Positions 43,351-55,000 of a stretch of DNA of 64,000 nt are shown here, piece after piece (positions within the stretch are counted from its first letter, which is position 1; every line of letters begins with the position of its first letter). A model generated the notes under the pieces. It saw only the letters and a program-made list of their open reading frames with translations, was not told where the DNA came from and searched no databases. The DNA comes from Telmatactis stephensoni. Taxonomy: Eukaryota > Cnidaria > Anthozoa > Actiniaria > Isophelliidae. The stretch covers positions 62,001-126,000 of the forward strand of contig JALIZF010001812.1 in the NCBI GenBank assembly GCA_029948255.1. Reading direction: 5' to 3'. Position numbers and translations under genes: made by a program.

Positions 43351-45790
43351 GATAGATAGTCAATGTCTGTCGTACGTAGGAGACAATTGATAGGAGTCGT
43401 CTGCTTTATCTATCAATAACGATGAGCATTCTTAGAGCGGTTTCTTAACAGGACAAAGAGTTTCTGTTCAGTCGCGTGGTGACGGCTAGCTGAACATGAT
43501 AGATGAAGCATCAACGATAAACTTAGCTTGTATCAGTTATATATGAAAGCTGATGATAACATATGAAGCTGAAAAGGAATAAGTTATCGTGCTGCATGGA
43601 TACATGACCGGAAAAATATTGTAACTGTAACAACTGAATGTTAGCCCACACAATCAACAATGACAACAAGTCACGATAGATTTTGAGTAGTTTATGGAGT
43701 TGCCATACTAGTCGAAGGTACTGACTTGCCACTATATGTCGACGAATCTTGTACAATCGACCGAGTCGAAAGTTAAAGAGTACATGAGCAATACCGCTGA
43801 GCAACGTGTTTTTCAGCTAAAACTCATCACATTGTCAGTAGGGTTCTGCTGTACATCTGTGTCTTTTTATTCCTCTCCCAAAGACCCCCTCACGTGATCA
43901 AGATCACACAGGAAACCCACACAACAATTGGAATTAATTCTACGATTCAACTACATATATTTTTGTTGCTGCCTTTCATGACTCTCACACAATACTCAAA
44001 CGTAAAATTCTTCCCGCTTTTAAGATAATCTTTCAATTTGTATAACGAGTACTGACTTGCTGTATGGCGAACAACTTTCAAATATTCACTTTTTCCTGTC
44101 GTGAGAATTCCAGTTATTTTATTGTGACTGAAAAGCCAACTGACTCCTTAAGACTGAGTAAAGCTTAGCTTCTGCGTCTAAGAGAGACTGATCCTTTACT
44201 CTCTGAAGGTTAAAAGAGCAGTGTCTATACGTATATACTGGCTAGACGTACTATCACAGGTGGAGTGTGGGTTGGAAATACCATTCATTCTAGGGTGTGG
44301 ACAACAATCTGACCCTATTATGTCAATGAACAGAAAATAGCAATTGTAATAATCATATAGTTACCAATTGTACTTGATTGCGTGGGAAAATATTTAGAGT
44401 GAAATAGTCTGAAGATGTATGTATTTTCTTGACGTTCTTTGGCTTGGCTCTTATTCACCAACAGTCTTTTGTAACTCAGATGGACGGCTTACGTCACGTT
44501 GCGTTACGAACGAAAGCAGCTTTTTGACAAAATAAATACTTTTTATACGGTGTTGCAAATGTCCATACATTTATCATTGAACATCCATGCAACGCCACAT
44601 CCCGAACTAACTAGTTTGCGTGTCTTACTCATTTCATATTTTTTGCCTCTTGTTCGGCTAAATCGTTGTCTATGAAGACAAAGAATGTAAACCCAATATC
44701 ACAAATAACATAAAAAAGCATGTTTTTGCAATTGATGAGGATGAAAAGCAGCGAATTCATGAGAGGAAATCACATGCTAGCCAGCCTTAAAACTGATAGT
44801 ATCATGTGATCCGAGTCTGCGTCAGAACGGTCACACGACTCCAGTCACCCCCCACAGGGAAACTATCTACTTCCCTTAAGGGAGGGAGTGGTACACGGTA
44901 AAACAGACTCAGTAAAATTGGGTATAATTACATCGTGCGTCAACAGGTCACATCAGAAAAACCGAGTCTATTGCCGAAGTTTGACATTCTCTTCCATGCA
45001 TGACAAATGTTATTCTTTCGTGTTTAGGGTTATCTTAGCTCTTAAATCAGTTGTGTTTGTTTAAGAGTTTCCCAGTAATCAGGTGTTTATATTATGGATT
45101 AATTGTGCGTCGTTTAAACCTCAAGTGGTTTTGGGCGAAATCATGGCTATTAAAAGAAAATTATTTCATTAAGTATTAACTTACAACACGTATCATGTCA
45201 TTCTTAGCATTTTTTGAGTACTTTGGTTTGTAATTTAAAGGCCAAATTTGAAATTGTGCTGTTGTATTTATTGTATTCAAGTTACAAAACTAGGAATGTG
45301 TAAGCTTTTATAAGCTCCTTACAGTTATTCCTGTTTAATTTGGAGGTAAAAACATAGGTTTTCTTTCCTGCAAAGTGGAACTTTTCTCATGCAAATATTT
45401 TTGTTTTGCTCTCCACATTAAAGGGGAAAGGGAAAGTATACAAGAGATCAATATATCATGTGACGGATGTAGTTTTGTAACAGTACCCATATACATAGAA
45501 CGTTACCTCGCTTGACACTGTAGAATTGTGAGAAGAAAAAAGTCAATTTTATTTTTAGTACTACACTAAAGTGAAATTGTATAAATATTACTCATACGTT
45601 AAATTATCTTTTGCGACTTTTTACAGACACATTTTTGCACATACCTGTATCAAAAAACACAGCACTTCATGGAAAATTATCCATGGACAGTAATCTCAGA
45701 CTGGATAACAAGCTATTGGTCTTGATACAATCCCATCTGAACTATGCAGTGAGTTTTCTTCGTCTTTTTTTAAATACTAATGTATTTTTG

Positions 45791-45928
45791 AAGACCTGGA
45801 GAGCCACATTCATGGATGACCTGGAGGCCCTAGATATCTCAAGGGAAGATGCAATATTGTTGGCAAATGATCGGTCAGAATGGCGACGGCTTGCTACCCG
45901 CTGCCCGACGAGGGACAAGAGGAACTAA
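45791..45928 (+). pseudogene. C-terminal tail of an RTE-type reverse transcriptase ORF
   Basis: About 45 codons read TWRATFMDDLEALDISREDA, then a region ending in a CPTRD motif and a stop. This is the usual extreme C-terminus of RTE-class endonuclease-reverse transcriptases (TWR...ELG...A.DR..WR..V..LCPTRDE). Nothing upstream matches the rest of the enzyme, so it is a 5'-truncated remnant. Confidence 0.72.
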
Positions 45929-46770
45929 CTCATTAATGTATTTTTGTCGTTCAAGATATAGTTGAGCAATAACACATAAAATAAGTGCAGTGAATTCTTT
46001 TAATCAAATTTTGAAAAAGTGTTAATTCAATATTAGTGAGCTTCCAGTAGACCATCAAATATTTAGAAATCGGTTACTTTTTGTTCACGTTTTCTTTTAA
46101 AAAACCTAAACATTTGTGTATATTAGTATGTACGCTGACGTAACTTGTCAGATATCCCAGTGTCAAGTGGATGACTCAATGTCAATTTAAAAGTGTTTAA
46201 CATTATTCTTGTAGCATGAGTCAACATTGCTCAATCAGCTAAAATCAACATTACCGAAATTGCAACGGACCAAAATTGGTCCAAGAAATCGCACCGCGAA
46301 AATCAACGAAAAGTTTTGTCCACGAGCTTTATGGAATCTACAGCTTTCTATAAAATCAAAAAAGGACTTTACAATGCTGCAATGCTAAGACAAGCAAGAA
46401 AAGACTGCACAGTCGAACGAAGGAGTATAACCGAAGGAATGCTAATTGGAGGCAAAAAGAAACTGGAAAACGAAAGATAAACTTCCAGAAATAACTAAAA
46501 GAAAATGATCAGCATCTCTGTAAAGCCAATTTTGAACTGAATTTGCCTGCTATGGCATGCTCTAAAGCGAAGCAGCTGATCACCCCACCCCCCACCCCAT
46601 CCACCGCGATAGTCTTCCCACAACTTTCCGTCGCTGCAATTATAAACCACAACAAGAATGTTTAAGCTTTCCTCAAACAAATTATTTTAACTAGAATCGG
46701 AACAGGAAATTGTTAATCTGATTTTCATTCATAAAATCTTTACAATACAAAATAATAGACCTAGCCGGTC

Positions 46771-46910
46771 CGGTTGCACAAAGGACGGAAAAACTATCCG
46801 TTGGATAAATCCTTATCCAATGAATGGATAAATCTATTGGAAAACGCTATCATTTTATTCATTGGATAAGGATTTATCCGACGACTGAATAGCGCTCTTT
46901 AGTGCAACTG
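46771..46910. mobile_element. 140-bp MITE with CGGTTGCAC / GTGCAACTG ends
   Basis: The inverted ends CGGTTGCACAAAG and CTTTAGTGCAACTG surround an inner palindrome, GGATAAATCCTTATCCAATG. Related 'GTTGCAC' MITEs are widespread in animals. Confidence 0.8.
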
Positions 46911-48199
46911 TAGCGTTGGCTTTACTTACAAATGGCTGGGTGTAGATGGGTGCAAGGGGTGCAAATATTCGGCCCCTGAAGTCCTTAGAGTCACACCCGA
47001 ATATCGTCTAAACCCTCTGAGCTTTTTCAAGAGCTTTGCAAAATGAATTTAGGTTGAAAGCCGAAGAGGAAATGAACTTCATTTTTGGTACAACTTTGTC
47101 GGATGTCAGAGTAATCGGTATTCTGCGCCTTCTTCCTTCGGTTCAAATAAGAAAATTTAGACAATTAAGTATCTCATTAAACGTTAAACGTGCTCAAAGG
47201 CTAGCCTATCACTTGTATCATCTTTCGCTTGGAAATCAGATATTAGTAATTAAACACATCAAAGCAGTCATTACCGGTTAGTCTTCTGAAAACTTCTATT
47301 GGAATGTGCACGCATCAAAAAATTTATGTACAAAAAGATACATCATTACCTAATAAGTAAAGCTCTGCAGTATATTGCTAAATGTTGGTTGTGGTATTAC
47401 AATTAAGTTAATTACTTTTGTACTAAGTACAGGAAAGTGTTTTGCAATCTGTTGGATACCGGAAGTGACGTCACCACCGCACCTCAATTACTAGTCAAAT
47501 ACGCTAAAATCGTTTTTATCTCATCTCCATTTGTGTCAGCAAAAACTATTCACAGTTATCACGCACACTTCTTTTTACACTGCCAGCAGAATTGGATTTC
47601 TTTCTTTTTTTTCTTTTATTCCTTCTTTTAGTTGAAAATGAGAAATATATATGAAAGTGGGAGGGCAGGAAGGAGGGCAAAGGAATACCTCATGGGAGAA
47701 AAAAGGAAAGAGCTAGGATTTGAATTGAGACAGAAATTAGATGAAAAAATTCAAAAGTCAGTCAATCATGCAGCATTTATCGTGGGTGTCAAGTATTATT
47801 CCCCCGTTTCAGTAATAATTCCCCTTAGTCGGTTTTTCTAACCACATACCAGACACTTACAACAAAGACCAACATCTTTTCAGGATCTAGAAATACTGTC
47901 GGACGTGAACCGAATTTTTAATCTCCACTGAGTGGTCGGGAACCACAAACGCTACAGACACGAACACTAAATGGGGCGTCCGCCCTTGAAGTGGCATTTT
48001 CAGGGTTTTGTCTGCATTTTTTTTTAGGAAATAGGGTTCAAAGTTAATTAAATAGTATCAAATTAAACAATAATGGAGTCCTTGAAGGTCAAGTAACGTA
48101 TAATTTACAGTCTTTCTACCTTGGGTCGTGTTACTACCAGCGGAAGTGGCGTTATAGCCTTGCCCTATTTCCCTTATATGGCAAAGGTAGAGGGACCGA

Positions 48200-48216
48200 T
48201 AGGCATAAAAAGCGAG
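48200..48216 (+). promoter_or_regulatory. TATA-like box of the TIMP-like gene
   Basis: GCATAAAAAGCG (core at 48205-48211) lies about 90 bp before the start codon. A start site near 48235-48245 would give a short 5' UTR. Confidence 0.5.
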
Positions 48217-48295
48217 CGGAACTGAACGTGGATCAGAGTGAAGTCAGTAGTCACAGATAGTACACTAGTGAGCAAACAAGCTAGCAAGAGCAATT

Positions 48296-51200
48296 ATGAA
48301 GCTGTGGACAGTTATTGGGCTGTGCTTAGCCGTTTGGTTCAACTTTGCCGAAGCTATGATGATCTGTTATCCTGAACACGTACAAAGCAAGTTTTGTAAA
48401 GCGGACTTTGGTAAGAATTTACAATGTTCTTCATTGATTTAGCGGAACATACTAAATATAGCAGTTAAGAGCCATAAGAATGTAGGCATGCTATCATATG
48501 TCTGTGTATTTTACTTCTTGTTTGAAGATAGTATGAAAATTGATCAACAGACTTAAGAAACCATTTTAGTGCTACTAACAAATAAACCATTTCAATGCAA
48601 AATGTCAACAATGACGAAACAACTATTTCAGCACTTATTTACAAGAGATAACTTAATCCACCAAAAAATGACCTCAAATAGACCTCAATGCGATGGTCAA
48701 TCAGTGATAAAGTCACTCAAAAAGAAACCATTATACCCCTAGAGTCAACTAACGATTGATCAAAAAGCCAGTTTCACTGCTAGTAATGATCAAAAAGCCA
48801 TTTTAATGCTGGAAATGACCAAGAAACCATTCAAATGTTAGTACATTAAAATGTTAGTTTTACTGCTAGTAATGATCAAAAAGCCATATCAATGCTGGAA
48901 ATGACCAAGAAACCATTTAAATGTTAATAGATTAAAATGTTAGTATTGAGCAAAATACCATTTCAGTGCAAATACGATACCATATTTTGAAAAGTCATTT
49001 TACACAGACTAACTGGATCGCCTTTGTTATCTATCTAGGTGTTTAGTTTATTTATTGTTTCGTAGTGGTTCCGTGGTTTCCTCGTTAATCAAAGGTCACG
49101 TATTCTTGATAGTAATACCACGTTCGTAAACGAATTGAATAGATATGTACAGATAAACGTACGTCTTCATAAGACAGTAAAAGAATCGTATTCTATTTTG
49201 TACATAATTGTTTAAGTTAATTACCTTTAAGTGTTAATTAATTATGAGTGAATATAGTTTATGAAGTGTCGCGCCGTGACTTCTTACAAGCTATTTTGTG
49301 AGAGGAAATGTAATTAAATGTCAAATTGATTAATACTAGATGTTTTTTAATGCGGTAATAGAAATCGCTTTCTGTTATAAAGATGTTCAACAAACGTTTT
49401 ATTGTTCAATCTGTTAAATGAAGACCTGTAAATTTTATTATTAAATCAAGTTTTTTTGCAATTAAATTTCGTTCTAACTCATGTGATATAACCTTGGTGT
49501 TAGCCCATGAAAACCGCACAAAACCTCAGCTCTTTCATTTGCCATTTGAATCACTGATTCGAACAATAATGTTCAACCAATTGAATTTTTTCTTTAGACC
49601 ATAGATTAAGCAGTTAAGTCAAAACTTCCGTCATTTTAACTATAACGAAACCGGGAACGAAACAATATCAGAAACCACGTCAACTTCCGACGGAGCAAAT
49701 CCAGTATTTGAAACCACGACGTATTAGAAAGTAAAACAATCAGTAGGAGATTCCTTTATATTCAGTACATGACAGGAACAATCAATCAGATTTGTGGAAG
49801 GTATTTGACTGAGATCGTATCGTTGGTTATCAATCTAGTTGTTTAAACAACGTGTTAAATCTACATTGAAGTCTCGTATTAGGAAAATTTCCGTGATTTT
49901 TGGTCCACCTTTCGAGCAACTTGGCTGAAGGTATCAACAGTGCCACTGGAACATGTTAGAGATATCCGTTATGATATGGTTACTAAAAATAGAAACATAA
50001 TGTATGACTGATGGCCCGTTCACATGAGAGAGGGTGCCCCTATGTAGTAGGGATTACTCTTTTGTTTTGTGTCCCCCAGGGAAAAGAAAGCAAAAGAGTT
50101 ATCCGTACTACATAGGGCACCCTCTCTCATGTGAACGGGCCAAGATGGTGGATTGGATAACCCGATGGCTTTTTAATTTAAGCCGATAAATTTTTGGACC
50201 AACTTCAAGCCGCATGACACACTGACTGCTCGATTTGTGCGTCGTTCGTTGCGTAAGCAAATGGTGCTATTGCATGTACTTATGAACGCGACTCACTTCC
50301 GCAATGAAACGTGCGCCGACTTACGGAAACTGATCTTCACATCACGAGTCTAGCAGCTAGCTTTAGAGTGTAAGACCTATTGATGTATTGTCGATTAAAG
50401 CCATGCGGAAAATCTAAAATGACTCGTGATTAAGTACACGGAAGTCGTCAGCAGTCATTCCTAAAATCATGTACAAAAGAGGCTTAGTCGTAACAATGTA
50501 GACGGAACCCAAGTGCCTACTAATTAGGGCCCATTGAGAGTTGTAACGCCCATTTACATCAAAGTCGGGTGACCGACTAACAATTGTTGTTTTCGTCTTC
50601 CTTGGGACGTTAAAAACAAAAGACTCAGCCCTGGTGTTAGAGTTACCCTACGTTCATGTAAACGGAAGTCATAGCTAGTACAGACAGGGTGTTTGAAAAT
50701 ACCAGTGAAACGGAAAGGACAAGGATAAGAGGTGGAGGACGTGCCACGATCTGCTTCACGCTTGTTCAGTTTGAGTGAATAGTCCCTTTTACCTATACCC
50801 GTTTCATTGAACTCTCTCGAAGGTGGACACCATTTGGGCCCAGCTCTTACTATATATGCATGGGTGTTTTCCATTTAGTGGAACCAACCGGCCAGAAAGG
50901 CCAGTTCATAAATGGTACATGTCAATTCCTAGCTCTGGCTGGAATCAGTCCTAAGAAATCAGGCCGTTCTGGCCGGTTGGTTCCACTAAATGGAAAACAC
51001 CCTATCTGTTTTATGAAGTTATTCGCCTTAGAGAAAATAAGAGTATACTGATTAGAATTCGGCTGATACCAGGAAGGTGTTCGTCTTAGAGAGGTCTTAG
51101 TCGCCTTAGAGAGGGTTTAAGGATACAGAAACCATTTGGTACAATTCGGCTGAGATGAGGCCAAGGTGTTCGTCTTAAAGAGGTTCACTTTAGAGGGGGT

Positions 51201-52036
51201 TTCCCATTTAATGGAGTTCACTAATAATGGAATATTATTACCCTAATTAGTGAAACAACTTTTCTTATCATTTTATTTATCATTTGTTCTTTTCAGTTGT
51301 TCGAGCGAAAATCACTTCCACCGTGAAGACCGAGATACCAGAGCTTCCAGCCACACCTGAAGGCAACAGACGTGGCGTGAACAACAACAACAGCAAGAAA
51401 CCATTCAAAGAAATCGATCCAATCAGAGGCAGATATACCGGACCAGATCCTCGTCGATTTGCTCGATCTCTGTCTATGGGTCCATCAGGTTTGGGGTATG
51501 GTGTCGTTCGTAGATTCCCGCAATTCCTGGATATTAAAATCAAAAGGATTTTAAAGGGCGCTGATCGTGTTAACAAAACTGTTGGAACCACACCCGAGGA
51601 CAACACCTCTAGCCCCTACTACTTCAGCCGTGTTTATGTCATGGACCCACACGTTGGAATGAAGCTTAAACCCAACAAAGTATATCTCCTGGCTGGAAAG
51701 ATTATCGACAATAAATTATGGGTATCGTCCTGTAGCTGGTTTGCCGAGTGGGATCAACTTGGCTTGGATCAGCTACATGGAGTAAAGAAGGGTTACGTAC
51801 ATGGATGCCGTGCTGAGTGTCGTGTACAAATGTGCTTCTACCATGGATGTGACATCTACAACAGGCCATTGGATGTGTGTATGTGGAAGCCTGATGATTG
51901 GAGCCCTGTGCATGGGACAGACAACGACTGTAAAGTCCAACACAGCGTATGCCGTAAGATCAATGGAAGATGTCAGTGGAAACACAGCCCTAGATATATC
52001 AAGTGCAAGAAGAACAAGACCACGAAAATCCCATAG
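48296..52036 (+). CDS. Secreted TIMP-like (NTR domain) protein lacking Cys1, 284 aa, 2 exons
   Basis: Exons are 48296-48410 and 51297-52036, joined in phase 1 across a 2.9-kb GT-AG intron. TIMPs are secreted inhibitors of matrix metalloproteinases; Cys1 of the mature protein chelates the active-site zinc. Residues 1-20 form a signal peptide ending AEA. The region ICYPEHVQSKFCKADFVVRAK matches the TIMP N-terminus, but the Cys1 position holds Met (MMIC), and the Cys70 position in the strand before VYLLAGK also lacks Cys (DPHVGMKL). Equivalents of Cys3, 13, 99 (SSCSW) and 124 (YVHGC) are present. So are all six C-terminal-domain cysteines, plus two extra (NDC, IKC). The loop after the first strand is about 70 residues, far longer than in vertebrate TIMPs. 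Three N-glycosylation sequons occur. Canonical inhibition is doubtful; fold assignment is firm. Confidence 0.88.
48771..48945. repeat. 86-bp tandem duplication in TIMP-like intron
   Basis: TTTCACTGCTAGTAATGATC at 48772 recurs at 48858 as a near-identical 86-bp unit. Smaller degenerate copies of 'CAAAAAGCCATTTCAATGC' extend over 48560-48975. Confidence 0.8.
50013..50141. mobile_element. 129-bp MITE, GGCCCGTTCACATGAGAGAG ends
   Basis: About 55-bp arms are nearly perfect inverted repeats (GGCCCGTTCACATGAGAGAG..., CTACATAGGGCACCC). It lies in the TIMP-like intron. Confidence 0.88.
50862..51002. mobile_element. 141-bp MITE, GGGTGTTTTCCATTTAGTGG ends
   Basis: The arms of about 42 bp are nearly perfect (GGGTGTTTTCCATTTAGTGG, AACCAACCGGCCAGAA). 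It lies in the TIMP-like intron. Fragments at 51070-51230 repeat GGTGTTCGTCTTA(G/A)AGAGGT. Confidence 0.88.
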
Positions 52037-55000
52037 ACATTTTCACTTAGAATCGACGATTGACAATATCATATTTGATAGCAATGACAACCTGAGTAGA
52101 ATCGTTGACATAGTTAAACTTTAGACCTTCATTTAGTGATCTGATTCCAAATATTTTTCTCTACCACACTTTAGATGTGACCTCTATTGAACGACCTCTT
52201 GGCCGTTTTTCCGAGGTTGTCCGTTTATAGAAGTTTATAGCCAAATGTTCTATTTCTGCTCATTTAGTTTAATTGAGAGTGAGCTTCTAGGACGGGCTTA
52301 CAACTGTATATATAATAACAATGAATGATTGAGCTAAAACTAAATGGGAGCCCAATCACCTTTAAAGGGACTACACACAAGTACATATCATTACTCGAAA
52401 CATGAAATCAAAAGAAAAGAAAAGAAAAAAGAAAGAAAGAAAAAAATATATAAAAACTGTAAACTCCATATGTAAGGATCTGGTCAAGAAAATGTTATTG
52501 ATTTTAGGATATAATATGAAACTATACAAATGAACGGTTGATTGTATGTATTAAGTAAGTAAGAGGTTATTAAAACACGGTTGAATCCTGAAAACCGCCT
52601 GAGGGGCCATAAATGACTTTTGAAAATTGCAGAATTATACTAATCCCTTCGCCATCTGTCAAGCTGCGTTGAATATGATAATATTTTGTTATATAAGCAA
52701 AAAATAAATGGTTTTTCTGTGTAGTTTTTGGTAGAATGTTCGAAAAATGTCCGGCAAAGAGCAAGAGCGCCTTCATTCAATATTTGCAAAAAGAAGCAAA
52801 GATCATTTGTTTGTTTAGTAACTGAAAAAATGCTCTGGAATCGGAAAAAAAGCGAATTACGCCGTAATTTCGTTATCTGGGTGTCATAATCACTAATTAC
52901 AATGAAGCTTGACAAATATATCAAACAATAGCCGATGGTTTACGTTCTACACTTTTAGCAAGAGTATAGTTCGCACGCAAGTTTTTTTTAATCATATTAA
53001 GAAATTAAATAAAGCCTTTTACAAATAACTCGCGAAAACATTTAGTTAATATTTGAACAGCTCCCTACATATTTTATATGCAGTGGTTTTTCACGACTTT
53101 AACAACTGTACCACTAACGATTCATTGACTATTTGGAATACTTATAGGCCTTAATTGATCATAAAAATGAGATATTGAAGTGGAAGACTTTGATGGCTTG
53201 ACGGAATCCTTAGTTTTGATCTCAAAAGCAGATTCCATTAAACTTTCCATAGGTTTTACGGGTACGTCTGGAATCCCTGTGAATAGCGCAACGCGCGCGT
53301 CAATCCACGTGCAAGGATCTTCAGCTTCTCCGTAACAGTCAAACAGGTTACCTAAGAAACTCTCGAAGTAAAAATATCCAACCTGTAAAGAGCGTTAGCT
53401 GAGCTAAAATCTAATAACGATACTCCCAGCTGCGTCGGGCATTCATTTAAAGCAAATTACATTAGCGCACAGTCAAAAGAACAGCAGTTTGCCTTAAGCG
53501 AACAACTGATTCAGTCAGCCACATGTAAGATTTATTTGTTGTAGAGTTTAAACTATAAAAAGGGCCGATATACTCCTGTGGAGGTTTAGTTGCCAGCATG
53601 CTTTCAAAGCGGTTATATTTGCCATGTCCAGAGTATATGAACTGGGCAAGTTATTTGAGCTGGAAAAGGCCATTTTTCCCATTATTTAAATTCAATTCAA
53701 ATCAACAAGGCAGGGATTATAGTGATGTTGGCTTCATTACTTAATAACGAGGAAAAGCTTGGTTTTACAATGGAAAAGACTTTCTCTATATACATTCCAT
53801 CTTTAACCACAACCAGCACAAGAATCTCACTGTTTTTAGATTTTTTAATCAGATTAAAAAGCAAATAAACTCGTACATTCAAGTGTTAAAAGGATTATTT
53901 ACTTAATATTCAGTCCTCATTGTGCGTTTTTTTCCTGAACAGTTGAATGGCTTCCAAGTCACGTGACCAAAACGTGGCGACCAGAAACCTTACAGGTTAG
54001 CGAATATTACAGTACAAGCTTGGCTTTATCACTGAAGAAACTTTGGAGCTTTTGTGTATGGGTTTCATTTGAATAATTTAAGTCGCATTGCGCCATATAA
54101 TTAAATCTTAAAAGGTACTGGAAATCTAAAAAAAGAAACCCCTTTACGCGTACTGGTCATGACGGGAGAGAATTTTTACTGGTGGCAGCATTGCTCTTTT
54201 TGTGGACGCAAGTTTTTGTGAAAAATATATTTCACGCGTGAGGGCTTTGAATGCGTCGCCTTTTCTTTTGATTTTTTATTAGCAATGTGCTGGTTTTAGC
54301 ACCTGGACATTTGGTAATTACAAAGTAATTTAAATAGTAACATTTAAGGACCTTCAAGATTTCTTTTTTGTAGGTTTTTTCCTTCAAAAATAAAAGTTTT
54401 GTGCACATTTTCCTTTCATTTTTTCTTTGCGACGCGGTCGGATTTCACACCTGAACATTTGGCAATTAAAGTCACTTGAAATGGTAACATCTTTGAGGAC
54501 ATCAAGGATATGTTTTTAGGTTTTGTACTGGGTACCTAAGTGTTTTAGCTTCCTGTTCGAATTTGTTTGTTTCTCAGTGATAATCAAATTTAGAACACAT
54601 TCAAGTCTTTTGCCACTTTAGACGTGAATTTCCAGTGAAGCTCTTAATGAAAGCATTTTTTCGGTAAATTGTATTATCGCATTTATATCACAATTATGAT
54701 AGTTCAATGGCAGTAGACAAAACATCCTAACTGAAATACAAACAAATACACTTTTTAAGGTTTCAAAACATGTTTTCTTTGATGGTTTCTTTGTAGCAAA
54801 TTATACGTTTTGTGAAATTGCGAGTTTTAAAATGTGATTACATGTTCGCTAATTATTAGCTTTCTTGAATTGTCTCTTTACTTGAAATTTTTAATCAAAA
54901 AAGTACCGACATTTATCTGTTTTTGAACAATTTTGAAGCCTATCTTAAAAGGATTTATCAATTTTTTCAATCATAGTTTTAATTTCCAAAACTAATTTCA

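Larger units (their letters stand above)
40110..48295. other. Intergenic region without an intact gene
   Basis: Between EXOSC1 and the TIMP-like gene I recognise only repeats and one retroelement tail. 43350-45600 appears unique and AT-rich. Open frames such as 43523-43804 and 47036-47281 show no domain. Confidence 0.55.

Noticed and set aside
45611..45790. Upstream part of the frame ending in the RTE tail
   Set aside because: No reverse-transcriptase similarity before about 45791. The frame is open by chance.
51801..52124. 107-codon plus-strand frame overlapping the TIMP-like exon 2
   Set aside because: It is an alternative frame of the Cys-rich coding exon. The TIMP frame is the one with family similarity.
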